NCBI RefSeq assembly: GCF_000427965.1
Contig: NZ_ATZA01000004.1
Coordinates: forward strand, 62,001 to 126,000
DNA from: Olivibacter sitiensis DSM 17696
GTDB lineage: Bacteria > Bacteroidota > Bacteroidia > Sphingobacteriales > Sphingobacteriaceae
Direction: 5' to 3'
DNA: 64,000 nucleotides
The translations under genes and the position numbers were made by a program. The notes under the pieces were generated by a model that made no database searches, was not told where the DNA came from, and saw nothing but the letters and a program-made list of their open reading frames with translations. Shown here in pieces: positions 8,693 to 16,199 of this stretch (position 1 is its first letter; each line of letters opens with the position of its first letter).

Positions 8693-9383
8693 AAATGCTA
8701 CATTTTGTTAACATTTCTTCTGATGCAAAAAATATTGACAAAAGAAATTTCACCGCACCGTTTACGAAAGGAAACCTTCAAGAACCCTGCCATTTTTTTG
8801 AATTTTTACAAAAGTTTGTTTTATTCCAATATCAAAAATCAAATTAGGTCTTGCTAATCGACCTACAATCCGTTTCGTATTCCTCACTTCAACAGAAACT
8901 AATCGACCAATACCGCAGAGAGTTTACCTATACCAGAGTGTCCACACACAAACCGATGCTGTTTTTCCTTTTACCACATATTGAAATTATTTTTTTGTTT
9001 ACAGCTATCATCACACTGCAAATGATTCTGCCTAACCTCAAATTAGGACACAAAAACTTTAAATCGGCATGCTATGTTCAGACATTAATGAAGTATCTAT
9101 GGAGCAATGTGCCTCATGTACACATAAGCAAGAGAGCACCCCGCAGACATTTATACGAAACGCACATGAACAAATGACTCTATGAATGCATCGCTGGGAA
9201 AAAGGCTGCCTGACTATTGCCTAATGGAGCTGTTCTTCGAACTACTCGGCGGTAATATCGAACCCCAAATTCGAATCTGGTTGCGGAAAGCACGCTGGTA
9301 CTATCGCGCCTATAGATAATACAATATATGAATAACAAGAACGATATCAATCCCCCAAAATATAGAATACGCCCTCAAGACAA
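8693..9383. other. Gene-poor 691-bp stretch at the edge of the glycan cluster
   Basis: No recognisable gene. Two open frames on + follow each other closely: 8851-9177 (108 residues, one hydrophobic stretch FFLLPHIEIIFLFTAIITL) and 9182-9319 (45 residues, ending GGNIEPQIRIWLRKARWYYRAYR, reading like the basic C-terminus of a longer protein). They are in different frames, separated by a stop. The second in particular looks protein-like and may be the tail of a decayed cluster gene. No promoter or terminator stands out. Confidence 0.35.
9182..9319 (+). pseudogene. Possible gene remnant, 45-codon basic tail
   Basis: Reads from ATG at 9182 to TAA at 9317-9319. The C-terminal portion, rich in Arg, Trp and Tyr, has a composition like the membrane-proximal end of a polysaccharide-biosynthesis enzyme, but I cannot assign a family. 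Considered a remnant because it is too short to stand alone and lies beside a glycan cluster in a gene-poor gap. It could also be chance. Confidence 0.2.
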
Positions 9384-9788
9384 CTAATCTTCCGATTCCT
9401 CCCACAAATCTCCCTTCAGTTCATCTATCTCCCTTCTGTCCTTTTTGGTGGGCCTTCCTGTTCCCCTATCGCGTTTCAGTACAGGTGCGTGGAACATGGA
9501 CTTATAGCCATAGGTTTCCTCCACGGGCGTATGGTCTTCATAATAGGTGACGGCAGTCTTGGCATCCACGCGTTTGTCCAGTAGTCCAGTCACGAGAATC
9601 ACTTTTTTTTCGATGCCTTTCTGGATATGATACACTTCTCCCACCTTAACAACGTAAGAAGGCTTCACGTTCTGCCCGTTTAGCTTTACCTTCCCGGCCT
9701 TGCAGGCTTCAGTGGCCAAACTGCGGGTCTTAAATATCCGAATAGCCCACAGATACTTGTCTATTCTTAGCTTTTCACTTTCTTTCAT
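9384..9788 (-). CDS. hslR: RNA-binding S4 domain protein, Hsp15 (HslR) family
   Basis: 134 residues. The N-terminal S4 domain is clear: LRIDKYLWAIRIFKTRSLATEAC followed by GKVKLNGQNVKPSYVVKVGE (residues 7-50). Hsp15 proteins bind the stalled 50S-nascent chain complex after heat shock and help ribosome recycling. The basic tail (RDRGTGRPTKKDRREIDELKG) is typical of the family. A TATATTTG motif sits 13-20 bases upstream of its ATG, implying a very short leader. It is monocistronic, between the glycan cluster and dapD. The name follows family resemblance only. Confidence 0.85.
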   Translation of the reverse strand: MKESEKLRIDKYLWAIRIFKTRSLATEACKAGKVKLNGQNVKPSYVVKVGEVYHIQKGIEKKVILVTGLLDKRVDAKTAVTYYEDHTPVEETYGYKSMFHAPVLKRDRGTGRPTKKDRREIDELKGDLWEESED

Positions 9789-9801
9789 AACACTGTTATT
9801 G

Positions 9802-9809
9802 CAAATATA
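9802..9809 (-). promoter_or_regulatory. -7 promoter element of the S4-domain gene (TATATTTG)
   Basis: On the minus strand TATATTTG fits TAnnTTTG and ends 14 bases before the ATG at 9788. The -33 half is not well conserved. Confidence 0.55.
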
Positions 9810-9840
9810 GTACTTAAATCCGATGCCTGATACTTCGTAA

Positions 9841-9987
9841 ATGTCTCATGTCTCACATCCAATGTCTCATGTCTGATATTTTTTTTCTTTCTTTGCCATG
9901 GCTAATCGTTGTTGGTAGTTAGTTGACGGCCGATAGCTGAAGGCTCATTGCTGATAGCTGACGACTGATAGCCGAATGCTGATAGCT
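9841..9987. repeat. Degenerate short tandem repeats in the hslR-dapD intergenic region
   Basis: The 13-mer ATGTCTCATGTCT occurs exactly twice, at 9841-9853 and 9862-9874 (21-base period). From 9928 to 9987 a second family of units built on CTGATAGCTGA and variants (CGATAGCTGAA, CTGATAGCTGAC, CTGATAGCCGAA, CTGATAGCT) follows. These are simple repeats, not CRISPR: there are no uniform spacers. They lie between divergent genes. Confidence 0.8.
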
Positions 9988-10022
9988 TTTTATTTTTTAC
10001 TTTTGAATTTTTACTTTTTTAA

Positions 10023-10841
10023 ATGACTGCAGAACTAAAGAAGCTGATAGAAGAAGCTTGGGAAGAAAGACACTTGATAGACTTCAAGGAATATAGACAA
10101 GCTATTGAAACAACCGTCCAACGTCTTGACGAAGGTACTTTGCGCGTTGCCGACAAAGTTGCCGGACGTTGGCATATCAACGATTGGGTAAAAAAGGCCG
10201 TTATCCTGTATTTCCCCATACGCAACATGGAAGAAATCAAAGTGGGGCCTTTTGTGTTTCACGACAAAATGAAGCTAAAAACCAACTACAAGGAACAGGG
10301 CGTACGCGTGGTACCTCATGGTTTGGCTCGCTATGGAGCTTATATCGCCAGAGGCGTAATTATGATGCCATCCTATGTCAATATAGGTGCCTACGTGGAT
10401 GAAGGCACCATGGTAGACACATGGGCTACAGTGGGCTCCTGCGCCCAGATCGGGAAAAACGTGCACTTAAGCGGTGGCGTGGGGATAGGCGGCGTGTTGG
10501 AGCCCGTACAAGCAGCGCCCGTCATCATCGAAGACAATTGCTTCATCGGATCCAGAGCTATCGTAGTAGAGGGAGTACGCGTAGAGGAGGAAGCTGTCTT
10601 AGGGGCCAATGTAGTATTAACGGCCTCTACCAAGATCATCGATGTCTCGGGTGATTCTCCCGTTGAATACAAGGGGTTGGTGCCCGCACGCTCCGTGGTA
10701 ATCCCCGGATCGTACACCAAAACATTCCCTGCCGGTGAGTACCAAGTGCCTTGTGCGTTGATCATCGGCCAACGCAAGGAGTCTACCGATAAAAAGACTT
10801 CGCTGAACGATGCTCTGCGAGAGCATAACGTAGCCGTTTAA
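10023..10841 (+). CDS. dapD: 2,3,4,5-tetrahydropyridine-2,6-dicarboxylate N-succinyltransferase
   Basis: Succinylase step of the diaminopimelate/lysine pathway: it transfers succinyl from succinyl-CoA to tetrahydrodipicolinate, supplying meso-DAP for peptidoglycan. The 272-residue length matches DapD. The N-terminal helical part (KKLIEEAWEERHLI) precedes a left-handed beta-helix made of hexapeptide repeats from about residue 100 (VIMMPSYVNIGAYVDEGTMVDTW, then VGSCAQIGKNVHLSGGVGIGG and IEDNCFIGSRAIVVEG). Starts with ATG directly after an AT-rich tract. The glycosyltransferase gene at 10853 follows after 11 bases and may be co-transcribed. Confidence 0.96.
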   Translation: MTAELKKLIEEAWEERHLIDFKEYRQAIETTVQRLDEGTLRVADKVAGRWHINDWVKKAVILYFPIRNMEEIKVGPFVFHDKMKLKTNYKEQGVRVVPHGLARYGAYIARGVIMMPSYVNIGAYVDEGTMVDTWATVGSCAQIGKNVHLSGGVGIGGVLEPVQAAPVIIEDNCFIGSRAIVVEGVRVEEEAVLGANVVLTASTKIIDVSGDSPVEYKGLVPARSVVIPGSYTKTFPAGEYQVPCALIIGQRKESTDKKTSLNDALREHNVAV

Positions 10842-10852
10842 TAAGAGACAAA

Positions 10853-11980
10853 TTGAAAACATTGCGAATAGGATACGATGCCAAAAGGGCTTTTCATAAT
10901 GGCACAGGATTGGGAAACTATAGCCGCTCGCTTATAGAAGCTATAGCTTCCCAATATCCTTTCAATAGTTATTACCTGTTCAATCCAAAAAGTTCTGACA
11001 AATATTTTCAGGCACCTAATGGCACCATAGAAATACAGCCCAGTACATGGTTACAAAAAAAGTTCAGTTCTTTTTGGAGAAGTTTCTCCATCGACAAGAT
11101 TGCCCAGGACCTAGAGCTAGACCTTTACCATGGAATGAGCCACGAACTGCCATTTGGGACGGCAAAGGGAAATACAAAATGGGTGCTCACCGTACACGAC
11201 TTGATTTTCATCCGTTTCCCCCACTATTTCAAATGGATAGACACCAAAATCTACGCCTATAAGCTCAAAAAAGCCTGCCAAAAGGCCGATTGCATCATAG
11301 CCATCAGCGAACAGACAAAAAGCGACCTCGTGGAATACCTGGAGTTGCCAGCCTATAAAATCCAAGTAGTCTATCAGGATTGCCACCCTATATTTAAGGA
11401 GCAGATAAGTACACAAAGACTCAGAGAAGTAGCACTGCGCTACTCCCTTCCAAGCAATTTCTTGCTTCAAGTGGGAACGATAGAGCCACGCAAAAACCTA
11501 CAATTGAGCATAAAAGCCTTATCTCGTTTACCCCAAGACATACACTTAGTAGCCATAGGGAGGAAAACAGACTATTTTCAGCAGATCACACACCTCATCA
11601 ATGACCTGGGATTAAATCAACGTGTCCATTTCTATCATGACGCTCATTTCAACGATTTTCCAGCCATTTATCATTTGGCGAAGATATTCTTATACCCGTC
11701 CCAATTTGAGGGCTTTGGTATTCCTATTATCGAAGCACTTCATTGCGGAACTCCAGTCATCGCCGCCACGGGATCCTGCTTGGAAGAGGCTGGTGGCCCA
11801 AGTAGCGTCTATATAGATCCGGACAACGAAATGGCACTTGCTAGTCAGATCAATAGGTTATTGGAAGATCAGAAAGAGAGAATGGAGATGAAAGAAAGCG
11901 GATATACCTATGTTAAGCGATTTGAAAGCAGCGTGATTGCAGAGCAGCTAATGAATATCTATCAAGAAATATCAAAATGA
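10853..11980 (+). CDS. Glycosyltransferase, GT4 family
   Basis: 375-residue GT-B glycosyltransferase. The opening KTLRIGYDAKRAFHNGTGLGNYSRSL is the acceptor-domain glycine loop seen in mannosyltransferase-like GT4 enzymes. LLQVGTIEPRKNLQ (about residue 203) and PSQFEGFGIPIIEALHCGTPVI (about 282-303) form the donor site. The start codon is TTG at 10853; the first downstream ATG would delete the conserved first strand. It overlaps the next gene by ATGA at 11977. Lying outside the glycan cluster, it could act in LPS core or another glycan; this is not resolvable here. Confidence 0.88.
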   Translation: MKTLRIGYDAKRAFHNGTGLGNYSRSLIEAIASQYPFNSYYLFNPKSSDKYFQAPNGTIEIQPSTWLQKKFSSFWRSFSIDKIAQDLELDLYHGMSHELPFGTAKGNTKWVLTVHDLIFIRFPHYFKWIDTKIYAYKLKKACQKADCIIAISEQTKSDLVEYLELPAYKIQVVYQDCHPIFKEQISTQRLREVALRYSLPSNFLLQVGTIEPRKNLQLSIKALSRLPQDIHLVAIGRKTDYFQQITHLINDLGLNQRVHFYHDAHFNDFPAIYHLAKIFLYPSQFEGFGIPIIEALHCGTPVIAATGSCLEEAGGPSSVYIDPDNEMALASQINRLLEDQKERMEMKESGYTYVKRFESSVIAEQLMNIYQEISK

Positions 11981-12540
11981 ATGAAGACATTAAAAGTGCC
12001 CTAGAGGTTCTTAAACGTGGAGGTCTCATCCTCTACCCCACGGACACCATCTGGGGCATAGGTTGCGATGCTACCAATGCAGATGCCGTGGCAAAGGTAT
12101 ACGCATTAAAAAAACGCGACGAGTCCAAAAGCCTCATCACGCTATTGGACACAGACAACAAGCTGATAAGTTATGTGCGAGAGGTGCCAGATGTAGCCTA
12201 TGAACTCATCGAGTACAGCGAAAAACCACTCACCATTATATATGATGGAGCAAAAAACCTGGCCACCAACTTGATAGCAAGCGACGGCAGTGTGGCCATT
12301 CGTGTTGTGAAGCATCCTTTTTGCCAGCAGCTTATCCAAAGGTTCCGCAAGCCCATCGTGTCTACATCGGCCAATATAAGCGGTACGCCATCACCTACGA
12401 ACTTCGGCGAAGTCAGCGAAGAAATAAAACAGGGGGTCGATTACATTGTACAACACGGCCAAAATGACCTAAGTAAACACATGCCCTCCACCATTATGAA
12501 ACTGGATGCCTCGGGCAAGTTTTCCTTTATCAGACGTTAG
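11977..12540 (+). CDS. L-threonylcarbamoyladenylate synthase (Sua5/YrdC/YwlC family)
   Basis: Makes threonylcarbamoyl-AMP from threonine, bicarbonate and ATP, the first step of the t6A37 modification of ANN-decoding tRNAs. The YrdC fold is evident: GGLILYPTDTIWGIGCDATN (residues 14-33), KKRDESKSLITLL with the conserved KxR and SK elements, and KPIVSTSANISGTPSPTNF (about 127-145). At 187 residues it is the short form without the Sua5 C-terminal domain. ATGA overlap with the upstream glycosyltransferase shows coupling, though the functions are unrelated. Confidence 0.93.
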   Translation: MNEDIKSALEVLKRGGLILYPTDTIWGIGCDATNADAVAKVYALKKRDESKSLITLLDTDNKLISYVREVPDVAYELIEYSEKPLTIIYDGAKNLATNLIASDGSVAIRVVKHPFCQQLIQRFRKPIVSTSANISGTPSPTNFGEVSEEIKQGVDYIVQHGQNDLSKHMPSTIMKLDASGKFSFIRR

Positions 12541-12572
12541 ACATAAGACACAAGAGTAAATGCATGTTCCAA

Positions 12573-12616
12573 TCCGTAGTCCCAAACACGCTGTCCCCCT
12601 CGCTACAGACTACGGA
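12573..12616. repeat. Inverted repeat TCCGTAGTC...GACTACGGA
   Basis: A 9-bp perfect inverted repeat with a 26-base loop lies in the spacer between the threonylcarbamoyl-AMP synthase and CCA-adding enzyme genes. It has no T run and is unlikely to be a strong terminator. It belongs to the same low-complexity intergenic style as the repeats at 9841-9987. Confidence 0.5.
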
Positions 12617-12700
12617 TAGTTGCGAACGGCCGATTGTAAACGGAAATTTGTCTTGCACACCCCACACAACTGGCAACTCAAAACTCACAACAAAATTTCG

Positions 12701-12708
12701 TACTTTTG
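12701..12708 (+). promoter_or_regulatory. -7 promoter element (TACTTTTG) of the CCA-adding enzyme gene
   Basis: TACTTTTG fits TAnnTTTG and ends six bases before the ATG at 12715. Transcription would begin at or next to the start codon, implying a leaderless or nearly leaderless mRNA. This argues that the upstream in-frame TTG at 12706, which lies inside the motif, is not the start. Confidence 0.6.
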
Positions 12709-12714
12709 CAAAAA

Positions 12715-14136
12715 ATGAAAGCATATTTGCATCATCTAATATTCGAATTGCTGAGGGATATTGCGGAGAAAAGCGGCACAGAAATATACGTGATAGGAGG
12801 TTATGTACGTGACAGGATTATGGACAGACCTTTCAAGAACGATATCGACATCCTAGTCATTGGCAGCGGCATAGACTTTGCCAATCAAGTAGGACAGTAT
12901 CTCGAGGCAAAGGTTTCCGTGTTCCAAAATTTTGGCACAGCCATGCTACGTCATGAGCAGATTGACATCGAATTTGTGGGTGCCCGCAAAGAATCGTACC
13001 GTAGGGATTCCAGAAAACCCATCGTGGAGAATGGTACCTTAACAGATGACCAGCAACGGAGGGACTTTACAATCAACGCAATGGCCATCAGCCTCAATAG
13101 CGAAACATATGGCCAATTGCTAGATCCATTCGATGGCCAAAAAGATATTGCCCATCGAATTATCCGCACACCACTTGATCCAGGGCGCACTTTTTCTGAC
13201 GACCCCTTGCGTATGATGCGAGCCATTCGCTTTGCGTCACAACTGCAGTTCAAGATAGACTTACCTACCTTCAAGGCGATCGTTTCGCAAAGAGATCGCA
13301 TAGCCATTATATCACAGGAACGGATCACAGATGAGCTGAACAAGATCATTCTTTCAAAAAAGCCCAGTGTTGGCTTTACCTATCTCTTTGACTCGGGCTT
13401 GCTGGAAATCATCTTTCCGCTCATGGTGCAGCTCCACGGTGTGGAAACCATTAATGGAAAGAGCCACAAGGACAATTTTTACCATACCTTGGAGGTGTTG
13501 GACAATATTGCCGAGCTAAGCGATGACCTCTGGCTGAGATGGGCGGCTATCTTACATGATATAGCCAAGCCAGCAACCAAACGGTTCGACAAAAAGGCCG
13601 GCTGGACTTTCCATGGCCATGAAGACCGCGGTGCGCGCATGGTTCCCAAGATTTTTGCCTCATTGAAGTTGCCGCTCAACGAAAAGATGAAATTTGTTCA
13701 GAAATTAGTACAACTCCATCTACGCCCCATTGTGCTAGCGCAAGATATAGTTACGGACTCAGCAGTACGGAGATTGCTCTTTGAAGCAGGCAATGATATA
13801 GACTCGCTCATGCTCCTGTGCCATGCCGATGTCACCACAAAAAATGACTATAAAAAGAAAAAATACCGCCAAAACTTTGAACTCGTAAAACAGAAACTCA
13901 AGGATGTGGAAGAGCGCGATCAGATCCGCAACTGGCAACCCCCTATTGGTGGACAGGACATCATGAACGCATTCGGTTTGGAACCCGGAGCAAATGTGGG
14001 CATCATAAAAAGCGCAATCCGGGAGGCAATACTGGAAGGAGAGATCCCCAACAACCGTGAAGATGCCTATCAGTTTATGCTAAAAAAGGGCACGGAAATT
14101 GGGTTAAAACCTGTCGATGGCGAAGGCAAGGAATAA
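12715..14136 (+). CDS. cca: CCA tRNA nucleotidyltransferase / HD domain protein
   Basis: Class II tRNA nucleotidyltransferase that builds or repairs the 3' CCA end. The N-terminal nucleotidyltransferase core has GGYVRDRIMDRPFKNDIDILV (about residues 28-48), with GG-x-VRD and the catalytic DxD. DDQQRRDFTINAMA and the RMMRAIRFASQL stretch follow. A C-terminal HD domain (AAILHDIAKPATK, about residue 276; GHEDRGA) suggests added phosphohydrolase activity. 473 residues from the ATG at 12715, chosen because a promoter-like TACTTTTG lies directly before it. No partner genes; the neighbours also serve tRNA maturation (threonylcarbamoylation upstream, miaA downstream). Confidence 0.93.
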   Translation: MKAYLHHLIFELLRDIAEKSGTEIYVIGGYVRDRIMDRPFKNDIDILVIGSGIDFANQVGQYLEAKVSVFQNFGTAMLRHEQIDIEFVGARKESYRRDSRKPIVENGTLTDDQQRRDFTINAMAISLNSETYGQLLDPFDGQKDIAHRIIRTPLDPGRTFSDDPLRMMRAIRFASQLQFKIDLPTFKAIVSQRDRIAIISQERITDELNKIILSKKPSVGFTYLFDSGLLEIIFPLMVQLHGVETINGKSHKDNFYHTLEVLDNIAELSDDLWLRWAAILHDIAKPATKRFDKKAGWTFHGHEDRGARMVPKIFASLKLPLNEKMKFVQKLVQLHLRPIVLAQDIVTDSAVRRLLFEAGNDIDSLMLLCHADVTTKNDYKKKKYRQNFELVKQKLKDVEERDQIRNWQPPIGGQDIMNAFGLEPGANVGIIKSAIREAILEGEIPNNREDAYQFMLKKGTEIGLKPVDGEGKE

Positions 14137-14210
14137 TTCTATCGCTAGCTTTTTTAGCTTTCCATTTTTTTATAGATATTCGTAACAGCAAATTTTCTTT
14201 AACAAAAAAC

Positions 14211-14828
14211 ATGGCAATTTATAGATTTCGGGTGATTTTTGAGGACTATGATGAAGTTTTGAGAGAGGTAGATGTGTTATCTACGCACACGTTCCTTCAC
14301 CTGCACAAAATCATCCAGCAATCGACCGGCTACAATGCCGAAGTTCCATCTTCTTTCTATATCAGTAATGAACAATGGATGAAGGGAGAAGAAATAGCAT
14401 ACCTTCCGACCGAAAGAAAGCTGGAAAGAGGAGTCCTATTGATGGAAAATGCAAAACTGAGCAGATACATTGACGATCCCCATCAGAAGTTTTACTATAC
14501 ATACAATTTCGATCGCCCATTTGACTTTCACGTCCAGCTGATAAAAATCCTGAAAGAGGAGAGTGGAAAAAGCTACCCCAGTGTATTCAAAACGGTAGGT
14601 ACAGCCCCCAAGCCATTTGGCTCTTCCGTATTGCCAGCAGCAGATGCCGCTGAGTCCGAGGAGAAAGATTATCCAAAGGAAGAATTTGATTTTCTCAACG
14701 AAATGGAATATGGCACAGACGATACAGAAGATATGGACTTGATGGATGACGAAGAAAGCTCGGAAAGCGAAAATGACGACTTCTCCGGAGAATTTGGGGA
14801 TAACGATAAATACGAGGAGGATTATTAA
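14211..14828 (+). CDS. pRiA4b ORF-3 family (IS1096 passenger-like) protein with acidic tail
   Basis: The first 125 residues (MAIYRFRVIFEDYDEVLREVDV, FLHLHKIIQQSTGY, SSFYISNEQWMKGEEI, YTYNFDRPFDFHVQLI) match the plasmid pRiA4b ORF-3-like family, a small fold of unknown function found in plasmids, IS1096-type elements and chromosomes. From about residue 145 on the protein is highly acidic (AESEEKDYPKEEFDF, DDTEDMDLMDDEESSESENDD), probably disordered. No transposase is nearby, so despite the family name this looks like a resident chromosomal gene. It ends overlapping the probable start of miaA. Confidence 0.8.
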   Translation: MAIYRFRVIFEDYDEVLREVDVLSTHTFLHLHKIIQQSTGYNAEVPSSFYISNEQWMKGEEIAYLPTERKLERGVLLMENAKLSRYIDDPHQKFYYTYNFDRPFDFHVQLIKILKEESGKSYPSVFKTVGTAPKPFGSSVLPAADAAESEEKDYPKEEFDFLNEMEYGTDDTEDMDLMDDEESSESENDDFSGEFGDNDKYEEDY

Positions 14829-15723
14829 AACTCTGATATCCATAGTAGGCCCCACAGCTATCGGAAAAACGGCCTTAGCCATACAGCTTGCCGAGCATTT
14901 CCGAACGGAGATTATCTCTGCCGATTCGCGGCAATTCTACAAGGAAATGACTATCGGAACGGCCAAGCCGAGTGCTGAAGACCTACTACGCGTACCTCAC
15001 CACTTCATCAATAACCTAAATATCTATGACGAGTATAGTGCGGGCGATTTCGAAAAAGAGGTTCTGGAACTTCTAAATCGGCTATTTGTAAATACCGACC
15101 TGGTTATTATGGCAGGTGGTAGCGGACTGTTTGTAAATGCTGTTTGTTCCGGACTTGATATTTTGCCAAAGCCCACGGAAGGGATAAGGGAGAAATTGAA
15201 CAATCTGTATAAGGAAAAGGGGCTGGCTCATATACAGCAACTGCTGATGGAAAGCGACCCAAAATATTATCATCAGGTAGACCTATCCAATCCACAGCGA
15301 ATAATACGATCGTTGGAAGTTTTTCAAAGCACGGGCATTCCTTTCAGCGACTACCGAAAACAGCAAACAAAACCACGCGATTTTAACATTGTCTCCATAG
15401 GATTGGAAATGCCCAGACCAGCGCTATACGAAAGGATCAATCAACGAGTGGATAATATGTTTGCCGATGGATTAATCGATGAAGTCAAACAACTAATCGA
15501 TTATCGCGATTTGCCCCCGTTATTGACCGTGGGGTATAGAGAACTATTCGATTACTTAGATGGCTTATATAGCTTGGAAACGGCTGGCGAAAAAATAAAA
15601 CAGCATACTAGACAATACGCAAAAAGACAAATGACCTGGTTCAAGCGCAACGAGACGACAATGTGGTTCCATCCCCATCAGGCAAATGACATCATAAAAC
15701 ACCTTGAGTCTGTGCACTTATAA
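14773..15723 (+). CDS. miaA: tRNA dimethylallyltransferase
   Basis: Transfers dimethylallyl to A37 of tRNAs reading UNN codons. SIVGPTAIGKTALAIQLAEHF is the P-loop with the family's GPTA(x)GKT motif, ISADSRQFYKEMTIGTAKPS the DSRQ-containing tRNA/substrate loop, and AGGSGLFVNAV a further conserved block. The start is ambiguous. The ATG at 14773 leaves 17 odd residues before the first strand, while homologues start near the P-loop; an ATT at 14824 or CTG at 14833 follows a purine-rich GAGGAGG at 14814-14820. I give the ATG coordinate as the conservative choice. It overlaps the acidic protein's end. Confidence 0.94.
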   Translation: MTTSPENLGITINTRRIIKTLISIVGPTAIGKTALAIQLAEHFRTEIISADSRQFYKEMTIGTAKPSAEDLLRVPHHFINNLNIYDEYSAGDFEKEVLELLNRLFVNTDLVIMAGGSGLFVNAVCSGLDILPKPTEGIREKLNNLYKEKGLAHIQQLLMESDPKYYHQVDLSNPQRIIRSLEVFQSTGIPFSDYRKQQTKPRDFNIVSIGLEMPRPALYERINQRVDNMFADGLIDEVKQLIDYRDLPPLLTVGYRELFDYLDGLYSLETAGEKIKQHTRQYAKRQMTWFKRNETTMWFHPHQANDIIKHLESVHL

Positions 15724-15869
15724 CGGCTAATTTCAAGACCAGATTTCAAGTTTTCACGAAAATCCATTCGGCGAACCGATACAGGTTTTTCCAGATTAAA
15801 AACAGGCCACAAATAAGAACACGACTACGTAACAATTTTATCAAAAAAAGCCATTTTTTTATCACAAAA

Positions 15870-15901
15870 TTTGCTTCATTCTTTTTTAGTCTTTATATTT
15901 G
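15870..15901 (+). promoter_or_regulatory. Promoter of candidate small RNA A (TTTG-N20-TATATTTG)
   Basis: TTTG at 15870-15873 and TATATTTG at 15894-15901 are separated by 20 bases, matching the Bacteroidota -33/-7 promoter. Transcription should start at about 15907. Confidence 0.7.
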
Positions 15902-15906
15902 AACTG

Positions 15907-15983
15907 TGTTAAGAAAATGTAACCACTTACCCAATTATAAACCTAACAATAAAAGAGACAGGACTATTGCCTGTCTCTTTTGC
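15907..15983 (+). ncRNA. Candidate small RNA A (about 77 nt)
   Basis: Bounded by a good Bacteroidota-type promoter and an intrinsic terminator, with no ORF: the only ATG is immediately followed by TAA. Bases 15925-15946, just before the terminator, include the core CCAATTATAAACCTAA. This 22-base stretch is the reverse complement (21 of 22) of a stretch at the same relative place in candidate RNA B at 56223-56244. The two RNAs could therefore pair. Neither the RNA nor a pairing has been shown; a decayed gene leader ending in a terminator is the alternative. Confidence 0.5.
15951..15981 (+). terminator. Intrinsic terminator of candidate RNA A
   Basis: AAAAGAGACAGG and CCTGTCTCTTTT form a perfect 12-bp stem around a 7-base loop. 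The stem ends in TTTT and is followed by GCTTATT. Confidence 0.85.
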
Positions 15984-16075
15984 TTATTAGACGATCACTG
16001 CTGCCTTCTTTAAGTCATTAAGTTCCCTCAGATATTTAATTTATTATTATAAGCAAAATTATTATTCATTTTTGC

Positions 16076-16106
16076 TTGATAATTTCATTTCCCTTGGCTA
16101 TCTTCG
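16076..16106 (+). promoter_or_regulatory. Promoter of the outer-membrane protein gene (TTG-N20-TATCTTCG)
   Basis: TTG at 16076-16078 and TATCTTCG at 16099-16106, 20 bases apart, approximate the -33/-7 consensus. The predicted start leaves a 5' leader of about 90 nt that begins with a hairpin. Confidence 0.55.
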
Positions 16107-16112
16107 AATCAC

Positions 16113-16136
16113 AATTGCTATGCAAGCATAGCAATT
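16113..16136 (+). promoter_or_regulatory. 5' leader hairpin of the outer-membrane protein mRNA
   Basis: AATTGCTATG and CATAGCAATT pair perfectly around CAAG. The hairpin would lie at the very 5' end of the transcript, a position that protects mRNAs from 5'-dependent decay. Directly after it (16142-16152) stands AACCAATTATA, shared with the candidate RNA segment at 15925-15946. Confidence 0.5.
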
Positions 16137-16199
16137 AACAAAACCAATTATATTAATGAAGGCAGACCCTGCATTCTACATTGTAAAACCAAATAAGCT

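Larger units (their letters stand above)
15724..16199. other. 476-bp intergenic region with a small transcription unit and an OMP leader
   Basis: No protein gene. It holds a complete promoter-terminator unit (15870-15981, candidate small RNA), then an AT-rich stretch, and then a second promoter (16076-16106) followed by a hairpin (16113-16136) forming the leader of the outer-membrane protein gene at 16200. Confidence 0.7.

Noticed and set aside
9841-9987. Possible CRISPR array
   Set aside because: The units are 9-13 bases, imperfect and without uniform unique spacers; no cas genes are near.
12706-12714. TTG start of the CCA-adding enzyme
   Set aside because: It overlaps the -7 promoter motif TACTTTTG; the ATG three codons later is more plausible.
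14211-14828. Mobile element suggested by the pRiA4b ORF-3/IS1096 passenger family
   Set aside because: No transposase, inverted repeats or target duplication were seen around the gene, and the neighbours are housekeeping.
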